Shown here: piece after piece, positions 16,846 through 25,299 of the stretch
Layout of the letters: every line of letters starts with the position of its first letter
Numbering within the stretch: the stretch's first letter is position 1
NCBI GenBank assembly: GCA_040219135.1
Contig: JAVJTA010000017.1
Coordinates: 434,001-498,000 of the forward strand
Source: UBA7803 sp040219135
Lineage (GTDB): Bacteria > Pseudomonadota > Gammaproteobacteria > Pseudomonadales > Azotimanducaceae
Reading direction: 5' to 3'
DNA: 64,000 nt
Notes under the pieces: model-generated
The model's input: the letters and a program-made list of their open reading frames with translations, nothing else
Database searches by the model: none
Told to the model about the DNA's origin: nothing
Translations under genes and position numbers: made by a program

Positions 16846-17055
16846 ATGACCGTGCTGCGTCACCCGCTTTCCGGCGCCGTCTACACCCTGCGTGATGACG
16901 GCCTGGTGGAAGTAGAGAACAACGGGCTGACCGGCGTGTTCCGTTTCGACGGTCGCCATCAGGAAGGCGAACTGCGCCAGGCCGATCCGCACATGCTCCT
17001 GTGGATCGCCGGACCGCAGCTGCCGCCCGGTGCCAACGTGCGGCGCAACCGCTAG
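16846..17055 (+). CDS. small protein of unknown function next to Rieske oxygenase
   Basis: A 69-residue soluble protein (MTVLRHPLSGAVYTLRD to PPGANVRRNR) that I do not recognise. It is predicted beta-rich with no Cys and no membrane segment. ATG 16846 has a good ACAGGAGA site. It lies 86 bp before the Rieske oxygenase gene and 88 bp after the ABM gene, on the same strand, so a small accessory subunit or effector role is conceivable but unproven. Confidence 0.6.
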   Translation: MTVLRHPLSGAVYTLRDDGLVEVENNGLTGVFRFDGRHQEGELRQADPHMLLWIAGPQLPPGANVRRNR

Positions 17056-17141
17056 ACCGGCGCAAAGCAGCCGACACGCAGGACAGATAGAACGAACGCG
17101 GTACTCCGCCCGGAGTTCCGCCGACGCAACAGGAGGCCACC

Positions 17142-18485
17142 ATGGCAACCAACGCAGCCAGTACTCGGGATCGTTCCGCCGGCATCAGCTATCAGGAACT
17201 GATTTCCGGGGACGTGGTGCCGCCGCCGGCGGTGCTGCAACTCCAAAACCCCTATCAGGGTTCCCTCGCTTCGGTTCCGGTGGACCGCTACCGCACCCGG
17301 GCCTGGCACGATCTCGAAATGACCAGGCTATGGCCCCGGGTCTGGCAGATGGCGTGCCGGGAAGAGGAGATCCCCGAGGTCGGCGACTACACGGTCTACG
17401 AGATCGGCCACTTCAGCATCATCGTCGTGCGCACCCGGGAGGGCGTTCGCGCTCACCACAACGTCTGTCGCCATCGCGGGCGCCGTCTCTGTGACTTCGC
17501 GGGGCATGCGGCCAGCTTCATCTGTCCGTTCCACGGCTTCAGCTGGAACATCGACGGCTCGCTGCGCAGCGTCACCTCGGACTGGGACTTCCCTCACGTC
17601 GACCAGGACGACTTCGATCTGACCCCGGTGCTGTGCGACACCTGGGGAGGGTGGGTGTTCGTCAACATGGATACCAATGCCGCGCCGCTGGCCGGGTTTC
17701 TCGGCGACCTGCCGGAACACTTCTCCGTGTGGTCTCCCGAGGACCGCTACGTCGAGGCCCACGTCGGCAAGGTGATGAAGTGCAACTGGAAGCTCTGCCA
17801 GGAAGCCTTCATGGAGGCCTTCCACGTCATCACCACTCATCCGCAGCTGCTGGCGGCCATCGGCGACGAGAACTCCCAGTACGACGCCTGGGGCAACTTC
17901 TCCCGGGCCATCACACCGAACGGCACGCCGAGCCCGCACATCCGCTGGCAGCCCAACGAGCAGGAAAAGTTCGACTCGGTGACCATGCGCGAGCTCGACG
18001 GACCGCCGAATCCCGACGTGCCGGCCGGCATGTCCGCGCGCGCCATGCTTGCTGCGGGCGCCCGCGCGGGCATCCAGGAAATCGTCGGTAAGGACAGGAC
18101 AGTGTCCGACGCCGAGGTCTCCGACAGCATCTACTACACGCTGTTCCCGAACTTCCACCCCTGGGGCGGCTACAACCGCATCGTCTATCGCTTCCGCCCC
18201 TGGCAGGATCGTCACGATCGCTCGCTGATGGAGTGCTACTTCCTGAGTCCCTATGCCGGCGAACGCCCGCCGCCGGCGGAATTCCATCTGCTCGGCGAGG
18301 ACGAACCGTGGACCGACGCGCCGGAACTCGGTGTGCTCGCCAAGGTGTTCACCCAGGACACCTTCAATCTGCCGAACGTGCAGCGCGGGCTCGAAGCAGC
18401 GCAGTACGACGAGGTGGTGTTCGCCCGCTATCAGGAAACCAAACTGCGGCATTTCCACACGCTGCTGTCCGAGTGGGTCTCCTGA
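17142..18485 (+). CDS. Rieske non-heme iron oxygenase, alpha subunit
   Basis: A 447-residue ring-hydroxylating oxygenase alpha subunit. Rieske ligands are C109-x-H111 and C128-x2-H131; the catalytic iron region is FMEAFHVITTHP with His228 and His233. It is distinct from the enzyme at 998. No beta subunit, ferredoxin or reductase gene adjoins, so it is likely an alpha-only oxygenase using a shared electron-transfer chain. ATG 17142 follows AGGAGG. It is the last gene of the set starting at 15618. Confidence 0.92.
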   Translation: MATNAASTRDRSAGISYQELISGDVVPPPAVLQLQNPYQGSLASVPVDRYRTRAWHDLEMTRLWPRVWQMACREEEIPEVGDYTVYEIGHFSIIVVRTREGVRAHHNVCRHRGRRLCDFAGHAASFICPFHGFSWNIDGSLRSVTSDWDFPHVDQDDFDLTPVLCDTWGGWVFVNMDTNAAPLAGFLGDLPEHFSVWSPEDRYVEAHVGKVMKCNWKLCQEAFMEAFHVITTHPQLLAAIGDENSQYDAWGNFSRAITPNGTPSPHIRWQPNEQEKFDSVTMRELDGPPNPDVPAGMSARAMLAAGARAGIQEIVGKDRTVSDAEVSDSIYYTLFPNFHPWGGYNRIVYRFRPWQDRHDRSLMECYFLSPYAGERPPPAEFHLLGEDEPWTDAPELGVLAKVFTQDTFNLPNVQRGLEAAQYDEVVFARYQETKLRHFHTLLSEWVS

Positions 18486-18529
18486 GGGAGCGCGAAGGCG
18501 CGGGCTCAGTGAGACAGGAACGGTCGCCG

Positions 18530-19180
18530 TTACCTGTTGCGGCGTGAGACGCCGCGCACGTCCCGGTAGCTGCGTTTCAGTTCGGCCTTCAGCCAGTCGA
18601 GCAGCATCGTCTCAGGCACAGGAGTTTCATCCTCGAACAGCTTGGTTATCGCCATGCCCTCGAGCAGGTACTGGGTCAGGAACGTGGTGCGTTGGTACGC
18701 TTCGGACTGAGCCAGGTCGGGAAACACCTGCGCGCTCGCTTTCGCCAGGGCGCGGTTGTAGGCCTTGAGCGCCGGCTTCAGCACCCTGGCCAGGTCGCGA
18801 TCCGTGCGTGCGGCCACCTTCAGTTCGTGGAACACGACGAACACCCGGGTCGAGAGCTGGCGCCAGTAGGCGTCGATGCCCTCGTCGACCCGCGTGTGAT
18901 CGGCGCCCTCCTGGGTGCGCAGTTCCTCCTGGGTGAACATGTCCAGACGGATCTGGTTGATGTGCTCGACCGCTGCCTTGATCAGATCTGCCCGGGTGGG
19001 GAAGTGGTGCAGCATGGCGCCGCGGGAGACGCCGGCCTCTCGCGCGATGCTCTCCGTGGTGGTGTTGAAATAGCCGCGCTCGTAGAAGCACGTCATCGCG
19101 GCTTCGAGGATCGACGTGCGGGTGCGTTCGCTCTTGGTCTGCTGCCAGGTTTTCTCGCCGGCGTCAGCTGCTGGTGCCAT
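18530..19180 (-). CDS. TetR-family transcriptional regulator
   Basis: A 216-residue TetR-type repressor. The N-terminal helix-turn-helix is TTESIAREAGVSRGAMLHHFPTRADLIKAA; the C-terminal all-helical part would bind an inducer such as a pathway intermediate or acyl-CoA. It is the only TetR-type regulator in the window and lies in the middle of the catabolic region, so it is the leading candidate to bind the repeated 24-bp dyad. It lies 62 bp downstream of the MFS-LEH pair on the same strand and may be autoregulated through copy D. Confidence 0.93.
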   Translation of the reverse strand: MAPAADAGEKTWQQTKSERTRTSILEAAMTCFYERGYFNTTTESIAREAGVSRGAMLHHFPTRADLIKAAVEHINQIRLDMFTQEELRTQEGADHTRVDEGIDAYWRQLSTRVFVVFHELKVAARTDRDLARVLKPALKAYNRALAKASAQVFPDLAQSEAYQRTTFLTQYLLEGMAITKLFEDETPVPETMLLDWLKAELKRSYRDVRGVSRRNR

Positions 19181-19242
19181 GCTTGGGGTCCGAGTGCGTC
19201 TGTCAGAAGTCTAACATCCCGTGATCGAGCCGCGCGTGCGGC

Positions 19243-19605
19243 TCAGGCCATCTGCCGCGTGAACGTCGCCAGATCGAAGTAGTCGCGCCAGGCGCTGATC
19301 CGGCCGTCGCTGATTTCGAACGTGCCCATCACCGGCATCGACAGATGCCGGCCGCCGGGCATGTCGAAGTCGTCCACGCGTTCCGTCAGTACTTTGTCAC
19401 CGTTTTCGGCGATGCTCAGAATCCGCCAGTCCACGGCAAGCGGCTGCATGCCGGTGATGGCGGCGCGGACGGCCGCCTTCCCCTCGATTTTCTCCATCGG
19501 GATGTTGTGGTAGATCACGTCGTCCGTGAGCAGGTTGATCACGGCGTCCCAGTCCATGCGGTTCCAGGCGTCGACGAAGGCAACGACGATGTCGCTGTTG
19601 GTCAT
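19243..19605 (-). CDS. limonene-1,2-epoxide hydrolase-like protein
   Basis: A 120-residue NTF2-fold protein with the epoxide hydrolase residue set: Tyr32 and Asn34 in VIYHNIPME, Arg76 and Asp78 in LTERVDDF, and Asp108 in AWRDYFD. In the family the Asp-Arg-Asp triad activates water to open an epoxide. It is shorter than the Rhodococcus enzyme at its N-terminus. Its ATG overlaps the MFS stop codon by 4 bp, so uptake and hydrolysis are coupled. Confidence 0.88.
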   Translation of the reverse strand: MTNSDIVVAFVDAWNRMDWDAVINLLTDDVIYHNIPMEKIEGKAAVRAAITGMQPLAVDWRILSIAENGDKVLTERVDDFDMPGGRHLSMPVMGTFEISDGRISAWRDYFDLATFTRQMA

Positions 19606-20975
19606 GGTGCAGCTCCATTGTGGGTGGCAATCGCGCCGTCGCGTTCCCGGATGCGCTGGCGCAGCTGGCGCTGTTCGTTCTCGTCCAGGGCAAATCCGCG
19701 GATCGACAGCCAGGCGAGCAGCATGGCGGTCACCGGTACGATCAGATACACCAGCCGGAAGGCGGCCTTGGCGTCGTCGCTGTTGCCTCCTTGAGCGTCG
19801 AATCCCACGGCTGCGAGCAGCGGATAGGTCACGCCGATGGCAAGCGCGCCGCCGATCTTGGCGGTGATCGACAGCAGCGCGAAGTAAAGGCCGGTGCGCT
19901 GTTCGCCGGTCTGCAGGTTGTCGTAGTCGACGACGTCGGCGGCCATGGAGCGGATCAGGAACTGCAGCCCTGAGTGGGCGAAACCGGTGGCGAACATGGC
20001 GCCGATGAACAGCGCAACGTCGCCCTGTCCCGGCAGGAAGAACACCGCCGTCGTGGCGCAGAAGCACAGCGAATCCAGCGCGAAGGCGCCGTGCTTGCCG
20101 AGCCGGTAGGAGACCCGCACCCAGGTCGGCACGCCGAAGATGTGGCCGACGTAAAAGGCGATGAGCGCCAGGGAATTGAACTGTGCGGTGCCGAGCAGTT
20201 CGGCCTGGTAGAAGATGAACAGTCCGGCCATCACGGCGCCGGGCATGGATGCCATGGCGTCGGCCATGAGCAGACGCCGCATGTGCGGGTTCGCGAGCAC
20301 CGTTGCCAGCCCGGGGAGCAGCCGGATCGTCGGCGCCGGCACCGTCGGCCGCTCGCCCACCAGGGTCACCGCAGCGAGCACGCACAGCGGCGCGAAGATC
20401 AGCACCATGATGCCGAAGAACGCCAGCGCCTCGTGGCCCGCCGGCGCCATGCCGCGGTATTCGAGCAGCGCCAGCGGCGTGAGTATGAGCAGCGAACCGG
20501 CGAAGGATGCGAACGAATTGAAGCCGGCGATGCGTGATCGTTCGTCGTAGTCCGTGGACAGCTCGGCGGCCCATGCCGTATGCGAGATGGTCTTCATGGT
20601 GGTGCCGGCGTACAGCACCACCAGCCACAACCCGAGATAGCCGATGCCCGGCGAGCCCTGGGGCATGAAGGCCATGTACACCCCGGCCGTGAGGAACGGC
20701 AGTGCCAGCACCAGCCAGTGGCGGCGCCGGCCCCAGCGGCTGCGGAAGCGATCGCCGACGATGCCCATCAGCGGATCGGTGAAGATGTCGAAGGTCCGCA
20801 CCAGCATGAACACGAGACCGACTTCCGCCAGGCCGAGGCCGAGGGTCTTGGTGTAGTAGGGCGGCAGGAAGATCGCCAGCGGCAGCACCAGCCCGGCGCT
20901 GGGAAAGGCGATGGAGGAAAACGCCGCCAGCCGCCAGGCCGGCAACCGTTCGCCTCCGCCCGCCGGGGCGGTCAA
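19602..20975 (-). CDS. MFS transporter, GPH (glycoside-cation symporter) type
   Basis: A 457-residue membrane protein with about 12 hydrophobic segments. FDIFTDPLMGIVGDRFRSRWGRRRHW is the GPH-type cytoplasmic loop and matches transporters of sugars and of steroid or terpenoid compounds. The reading frame starts at TTG 20975; no in-frame ATG is present near the N-terminus. Operator copy D is 69 bp upstream, shared with the divergent SDR. Confidence 0.88.
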   Translation of the reverse strand: MTAPAGGGERLPAWRLAAFSSIAFPSAGLVLPLAIFLPPYYTKTLGLGLAEVGLVFMLVRTFDIFTDPLMGIVGDRFRSRWGRRRHWLVLALPFLTAGVYMAFMPQGSPGIGYLGLWLVVLYAGTTMKTISHTAWAAELSTDYDERSRIAGFNSFASFAGSLLILTPLALLEYRGMAPAGHEALAFFGIMVLIFAPLCVLAAVTLVGERPTVPAPTIRLLPGLATVLANPHMRRLLMADAMASMPGAVMAGLFIFYQAELLGTAQFNSLALIAFYVGHIFGVPTWVRVSYRLGKHGAFALDSLCFCATTAVFFLPGQGDVALFIGAMFATGFAHSGLQFLIRSMAADVVDYDNLQTGEQRTGLYFALLSITAKIGGALAIGVTYPLLAAVGFDAQGGNSDDAKAAFRLVYLIVPVTAMLLAWLSIRGFALDENEQRQLRQRIRERDGAIATHNGAAP

Positions 20976-21043
20976 CGGATGCGCCCCGGCGGGTTTGGCG
21001 ACGGCTGGCAGACGTTCATGCCCTGCAGTGTGCCAAACCCGGG

Positions 21044-21067
21044 AAAACAGTCAACGATGCCGGTATT
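21044..21067. promoter_or_regulatory. 24-bp dyad operator, copy D
   Basis: Left half AAAACAGTCA and right half TGCCGGTATT. It lies in the 128-bp divergent region between the MFS gene (20975, minus) and an SDR (21104, plus). A TATGAT -10-like hexamer follows at 21071-21076. Confidence 0.65.
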
Positions 21068-21103
21068 TGCTATGATGACGCCCGGTTCGTTGCAGGGGGC
21101 AGC

Positions 21104-21934
21104 ATGAAAGACCTGAAGGGGAAAGTGGCCGTGGTGACCGGCGCCAGCCGCGGCATCGGCAAGGGCATCGCGATTGCGCTCGGCGGGCGCGGCTGCGAGG
21201 TGTTCGTCACCGGGCGCACCCGGGGGGACGGTGAGCTGACCATCGACACCACCGCGCGCCTGGTCACGGAGGCCGGCGGCAAGGGCCACGCCATTGCCTG
21301 CGATCACGGCGACGACGCGCAGATCGAAGCGCTGTTCCGGGAGGTCGGCCAGGCCGCCGGGCACATCGATTTCCTCGTCAACAACGTCTACAAGATTCCC
21401 GACCCGCCGGCCTGGGGCGGTGGCTTCTGGGAGCATCCGATCAGCATCTGGGACGATCAGGTCGGGATCGGTCTGCGGGCGCACTATGTGGCCAGCTGGC
21501 ACGCGGCGCCGCTGCTGTTCGCCGCCGGAGCCGGGGCGGCCATCATCAACGTGTCGTCGCCCGGTGGCCTCGCGTATCACTTCTCGTCCTCATACGGCGC
21601 CGGCAAGGCGGGCCTCGATCGTCTGACGGCCGACATGGCCATCGAACTGCAACCCAAGGGCGTGGCCGCCGTCGTGCTTTACCCCGGATCGGTGTCGACG
21701 GAATTCGTCCGCAGCTTTGCGGCCCAGCGGGGCACGGATCTGTCGGATTCGCAGACGCCGCTGTTCGTCGGTCGCGCCGCCGTGGCGCTGCTCGCGGCCG
21801 ATGATCTGATGTCCCGCTCCGGAAGCATCCAGTGGGTGGAGGACCTGGCCGAGGAGTTCGATCTGGTGGACGAGAACGGTCAGCGTCCGCCGAGCTATCC
21901 GCGACGGGCGGAGCTGGAGGGTCGCGGGCCCTGA
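21104..21934 (+). CDS. short-chain dehydrogenase/reductase (DHRS1-like)
   Basis: A 276-residue SDR: TGASRGIG near residues 13-20, NNVYKIPD in place of the usual NNAG, INVSSPGG and YGAGK. The extended loop with WGGGFWEHPISIWDD is typical of DHRS1-like proteins. ATG 21104 is preceded by GGGGGCAGC. It has its own divergent promoter with operator copy D. Confidence 0.9.
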   Translation: MKDLKGKVAVVTGASRGIGKGIAIALGGRGCEVFVTGRTRGDGELTIDTTARLVTEAGGKGHAIACDHGDDAQIEALFREVGQAAGHIDFLVNNVYKIPDPPAWGGGFWEHPISIWDDQVGIGLRAHYVASWHAAPLLFAAGAGAAIINVSSPGGLAYHFSSSYGAGKAGLDRLTADMAIELQPKGVAAVVLYPGSVSTEFVRSFAAQRGTDLSDSQTPLFVGRAAVALLAADDLMSRSGSIQWVEDLAEEFDLVDENGQRPPSYPRRAELEGRGP

Positions 21935-21992
21935 AGCCGCGTTCCCGAGCGCCCGGGTTATTGCCCGGACCGCGGACCTCCGTTACGATCAA

Positions 21993-22016
21993 AAAACGAG
22001 CACTAATGACGGTTTT
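21993..22016. promoter_or_regulatory. 24-bp dyad operator, copy E
   Basis: Left half AAAACGAGCA and right half TGACGGTTTT, within longer A and T runs. It is 46 bp upstream of the flavin split-barrel gene at 22062. Confidence 0.65.
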
Positions 22017-22061
22017 TTTGGGTTGGGCAAAAGGTTGGGGAACCTGGAAGGGGAGGGAAGC

Positions 22062-22640
22062 ATGACCGACACGTCCCATGATCATGAACTCGTGTCCATT
22101 TACGGCATGAGCGAGGATCAGATCGACAAGCTGATGACCGAGGCCTCGGAGTGCGTGCTGATGTGGGCGACCAAAGACGGCTGGCCCGTCGGCGTCACCC
22201 ACGCCTTCCTGTGGAAAGACGGCAGGGTCTGGCTGACCTTCGCTGCCCACCGCCATCGCGCAGCGGCGATCGGGCGCGACAACCGGGTTTCGGTCGCCGT
22301 GAGCGGGGTTGCCGCGAAGAGCGTGCCGGGAGCGGCGACCATGAAGGGGCGCGCCACGTTCCACGACGACGAGAAAACCAAGGCCTGGTTCTACCCGGCG
22401 CTGGCCGCCAAGGTCCGGCCCGACGACGAGGGCGGCAAACAGGCTTTCGAAGACCTGCTCGACTCGCCGCTGCGCGTTATCCTGGAAATCGAACCGGTCA
22501 AGTGGATCACCTACGATGCAACGAAGGCGGCCCTGGACATGGCCGGTCAGCTTCCGGAAGAGGAAAAGACGCCGCGGCTCGAATCCGACGCAGTGCGGAT
22601 GAACCGCGAACGCGCCAAGCGCGGTCTGCCACCGCGTTGA
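22062..22640 (+). CDS. pyridoxamine-5'-phosphate-oxidase-like flavin/F420 split-barrel protein
   Basis: A 192-residue split-barrel protein. ASECVLMWATKDGWPVGVTHAFLWKDGRVWLTFAAHRHRAAAIGRDNRVSVAVSG is the characteristic barrel region of PNPOx-like FMN or F420 binding proteins. The family includes F420-dependent reductases, fitting the LLM protein at 29846, but cofactor choice is not visible. ATG 22062 follows GGGGAGGG. A three-gene plus-strand set (this, SDR, ThuA-like) follows operator copy E. Confidence 0.82.
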   Translation: MTDTSHDHELVSIYGMSEDQIDKLMTEASECVLMWATKDGWPVGVTHAFLWKDGRVWLTFAAHRHRAAAIGRDNRVSVAVSGVAAKSVPGAATMKGRATFHDDEKTKAWFYPALAAKVRPDDEGGKQAFEDLLDSPLRVILEIEPVKWITYDATKAALDMAGQLPEEEKTPRLESDAVRMNRERAKRGLPPR

Positions 22641-22720
22641 CGGGGTGCGTTCACCTGTGAGATTTCTGCGGCCGCATGCCCACGGTGCGGGCGCTCAACT
22701 AACCTGATTGCGAGGATTGC

Positions 22721-23479
22721 ATGGACCTACTACTGAAAGGCAACAAGGCACTGATCACCGGTGCGACCAAGGGCATCGGCCGAGCGATTGCCGACATGCT
22801 CGCCGGCGAAGGCTGCGATGTCGCCATCTGCGCGCGCACCGAAGCCGACGTGCAGGCGGCGGTCAAGGAGCTGAAAGACAAGGGCGTCAACGTGTTCGGG
22901 CACGCGGTGGACGTGGGCAACGGCGATGCGCTCAAGGCCTGGGTCGATGCCTCCGCGGATGCACTCGGCGGCATCGACTGTCTGGTCTCGAACGTCAGCG
23001 GCGGCAACGCCCCCGGCGAGGCGGGCTGGCGGGCGAACTTCGAGCACGACGTGCTGGGTACGGTGCGACTGGTGGAGAGCGCGCTGCCGTTCCTGGAGAA
23101 GTCCGACAACGCCAGCATCGTCATGATTTCCTCAACGGCCGCTCTGGAGAAGTTCATCGCCGCCGGCGCCTACAACGCCATGAAGGGCGCGATGATCCAG
23201 TACGCGGGCGCGCTGGCGCAGGATCTCGGACCGAAGGGCATCCGGGTGAATTCCATCTGCCCGGGGCCGATCTTCGTAGAGGGGGGATCCTGGGACAAGA
23301 TCAAACAGGGCATGAAGGCGTTCTACGATCAGACCGTGGCCGCCATTCCCATGGGCCGCCTCGGTCTGGCGGATGAGGTCGCGGCGCAGGTCACGCTGCT
23401 GGCCAGTCCGCGCGGTGCCTTCACCACCGGCTCCAACCTGGTGATCGACGGCGGCTTCACCAAGCGGATCCAGTTCTGA
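22721..23479 (+). CDS. short-chain dehydrogenase/reductase
   Basis: A 252-residue SDR: TGATKGIG near residues 12-19, SNVSGGNAP replacing NNAG, VMISSTAAL and YNAMK. The NNAG variation also occurs in the SDRs at 21104 and 27111. The substrate is unknown. The stop codon is 2 bp before the start of the ThuA-like gene, so the two are probably co-translated. Confidence 0.9.
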   Translation: MDLLLKGNKALITGATKGIGRAIADMLAGEGCDVAICARTEADVQAAVKELKDKGVNVFGHAVDVGNGDALKAWVDASADALGGIDCLVSNVSGGNAPGEAGWRANFEHDVLGTVRLVESALPFLEKSDNASIVMISSTAALEKFIAAGAYNAMKGAMIQYAGALAQDLGPKGIRVNSICPGPIFVEGGSWDKIKQGMKAFYDQTVAAIPMGRLGLADEVAAQVTLLASPRGAFTTGSNLVIDGGFTKRIQF

Positions 23480-23481
23480 CC

Positions 23482-24240
23482 ATGGCCGGCGCGGATCGCA
23501 TCGTCAACGCCTACCTGGTGGCCGCGGGGCAGTTCCACGACATCGATTTCGCCCGGCTGGAGCTGCTGAAACTGCTGGCGGAGCACGACAACGTGCGCTG
23601 CACGGTAGCGGCCGACTACCGCGATACGGCAGCCATCGGCGCCAGCGACTTCCTGATCTCCTACACCTGCAATCTGGTGCCGAGCGAAGCCGAGCAGCAG
23701 GCGCTGCACGACTACGTCGCCGGCGGCAAGCGCTGGTTCGCTCTGCACGGGACCAACTCGATCCTCGAGTTTCTCGACAAGGGCGTGAATTCGCCGGAGA
23801 CCGCGCCGGTACTCATGCGTACGCTCGGCACGCAGTTCATCGCGCATCCGCCGATCCAGCTGTTCCGGGTCCGGGTGGCGGACCCGGAGCACGAACTGGT
23901 GGCGGGCATCGCCGAGTTCGAGACCGACGACGAGCTGTACCTGTCGCGCATTCACGGCGATCTGCACGTGCTGCTCGACACCCAGTTCAACGGCGAGGCG
24001 GCAGGCTTCATCGAGTCGGATTGGCACGACGATACGCCCCGCCCCCTGTACTACATCAACCCGGTGGGCAAGGGCGAGGTGCTGTACCTGAATCTGGGTC
24101 ATTGTCGTGGCCACTACGACATGCGCCCGCTGATGGACTACTACCCGCAGATCGAGCGGGGCAGCTGGGAGAAGCCTGAGTACTACGAGCTGCTGCGGCG
24201 CGGCATCGGCTACTGCGTGGCGCGGACGGCGGGCACCTGA
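23482..24240 (+). CDS. ThuA-like domain protein
   Basis: A 252-residue class I glutamine-amidotransferase-like (ThuA) protein: ISYTCNLVPSEAEQQALHDYVAGGKRWFALHGTNS, then DELYLSRIHGDLHVLL and a glycine-rich VGKGEVLYLNLGHCRGHYD. ThuA proteins were first linked to trehalose use, but the family is widely found with oxidoreductases of sugars and other compounds. It is a distant paralogue of the protein at 27848; both directly follow an SDR gene. Confidence 0.82.
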   Translation: MAGADRIVNAYLVAAGQFHDIDFARLELLKLLAEHDNVRCTVAADYRDTAAIGASDFLISYTCNLVPSEAEQQALHDYVAGGKRWFALHGTNSILEFLDKGVNSPETAPVLMRTLGTQFIAHPPIQLFRVRVADPEHELVAGIAEFETDDELYLSRIHGDLHVLLDTQFNGEAAGFIESDWHDDTPRPLYYINPVGKGEVLYLNLGHCRGHYDMRPLMDYYPQIERGSWEKPEYYELLRRGIGYCVARTAGT

Positions 24241-24267
24241 CCCGAGTCCGGCGGCCGGCGGTCGACG

Positions 24268-25299
24268 TCACGCGCCGGGGTCCACCAGAATCTTCACCTC
24301 CGCGGGATCGTGGCTGAGGGCGTCGAAGGCGCCCGCCAGTCCGTCCAGCCCCACGGTGGCGGTGTGCAGCGGCGGCAGTGCCAGACGGCCGTCGCTCACC
24401 AGTCCCTGGACCAGGTCGAATTCCTCGCGGCCGTAGCCGAGTGAGGCGGTGACGTTGATCTCCTTGACCAGCCAGGCGGCGCCCTGAATCGTCGCCGGCG
24501 CGTTGGGAACCCCCACCAGGGACGCCGCCCCCCCGCGTCGGCACAGCGCGACGGCGATGTCGATGGTGCTCGGGATTCCGGCGCATTCGAACACCACGTC
24601 GGCGCCGCTGCGCCCCGAGAACGCGTCGATGCGCTCGGCGGCGTCTTCGGCGTTGGGATCCACCACCAGGTCGGCGCCCAGACTCGCGGCCAGCGCCCGC
24701 CGGGCCGGCTGCGGCTCGACCACGACCAGCGCGCCGGCGCCGGCCGCCCGGGCACACTGGGCCACCAGAAGGCCGATGGGGCCTGCGCCGATGACCACCA
24801 CGCAGTCACCGAGCCGGATCGGAGTACGACGAACCGCGTGCAGGGCGATGGTTGCGGGCTCGAGCATGGCGGCGTGGACGTCGTCGATCCCGTCCCACAC
24901 CGGATACAGCCGTGATGCGTCGATCGCGATGGCGGAAGCAAAGCCGCCGTGGGGTGCGGCCAGGGGGCCCACGCCGATGAGACCGGCGAAAGCGGTATCG
25001 CAGTGGCCGTGATCGCCGCGCAGACAGCTCGGGCAGCGGCCGCAGGCGGGGGCGATGCCGATGGCCACACGGTCGCCCTCGCGTACCGACGTGTCCGTCG
25101 TCGCGGCGGAGACTGTACCGCACCACTCGTGGCCGCAGATGGCCGGATTGTAGGGCGCGCCGGACTGGTAGGCGTGGAGATCCGTGCCGCAGATGCCGCA
25201 GTAGGCGATCTGCACCACGGCTTTGCCCGGAGACGGTTCGGGATCGGGGAATTCCTTCAGCTCGAGGCGCTGTTTGCCGGTGACGATGCCTGCCTTCAC
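24268..25299 (-). CDS. zinc-dependent alcohol dehydrogenase (MDR family)
   Basis: A 343-residue medium-chain dehydrogenase. CGICGTDLHAY and GHEWCG supply the catalytic zinc ligands. The structural zinc lobe is CGRCPSCLRGDHGHC. The Rossmann motif is GAGPIGLLVAQ. It resembles butanediol or threonine dehydrogenases. GTG 25299 overlaps the TGA of the upstream acyl-CoA synthetase gene by 4 bp, giving a two-gene operon. Confidence 0.9.
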   Translation of the reverse strand: MKAGIVTGKQRLELKEFPDPEPSPGKAVVQIAYCGICGTDLHAYQSGAPYNPAICGHEWCGTVSAATTDTSVREGDRVAIGIAPACGRCPSCLRGDHGHCDTAFAGLIGVGPLAAPHGGFASAIAIDASRLYPVWDGIDDVHAAMLEPATIALHAVRRTPIRLGDCVVVIGAGPIGLLVAQCARAAGAGALVVVEPQPARRALAASLGADLVVDPNAEDAAERIDAFSGRSGADVVFECAGIPSTIDIAVALCRRGGAASLVGVPNAPATIQGAAWLVKEINVTASLGYGREEFDLVQGLVSDGRLALPPLHTATVGLDGLAGAFDALSHDPAEVKILVDPGA

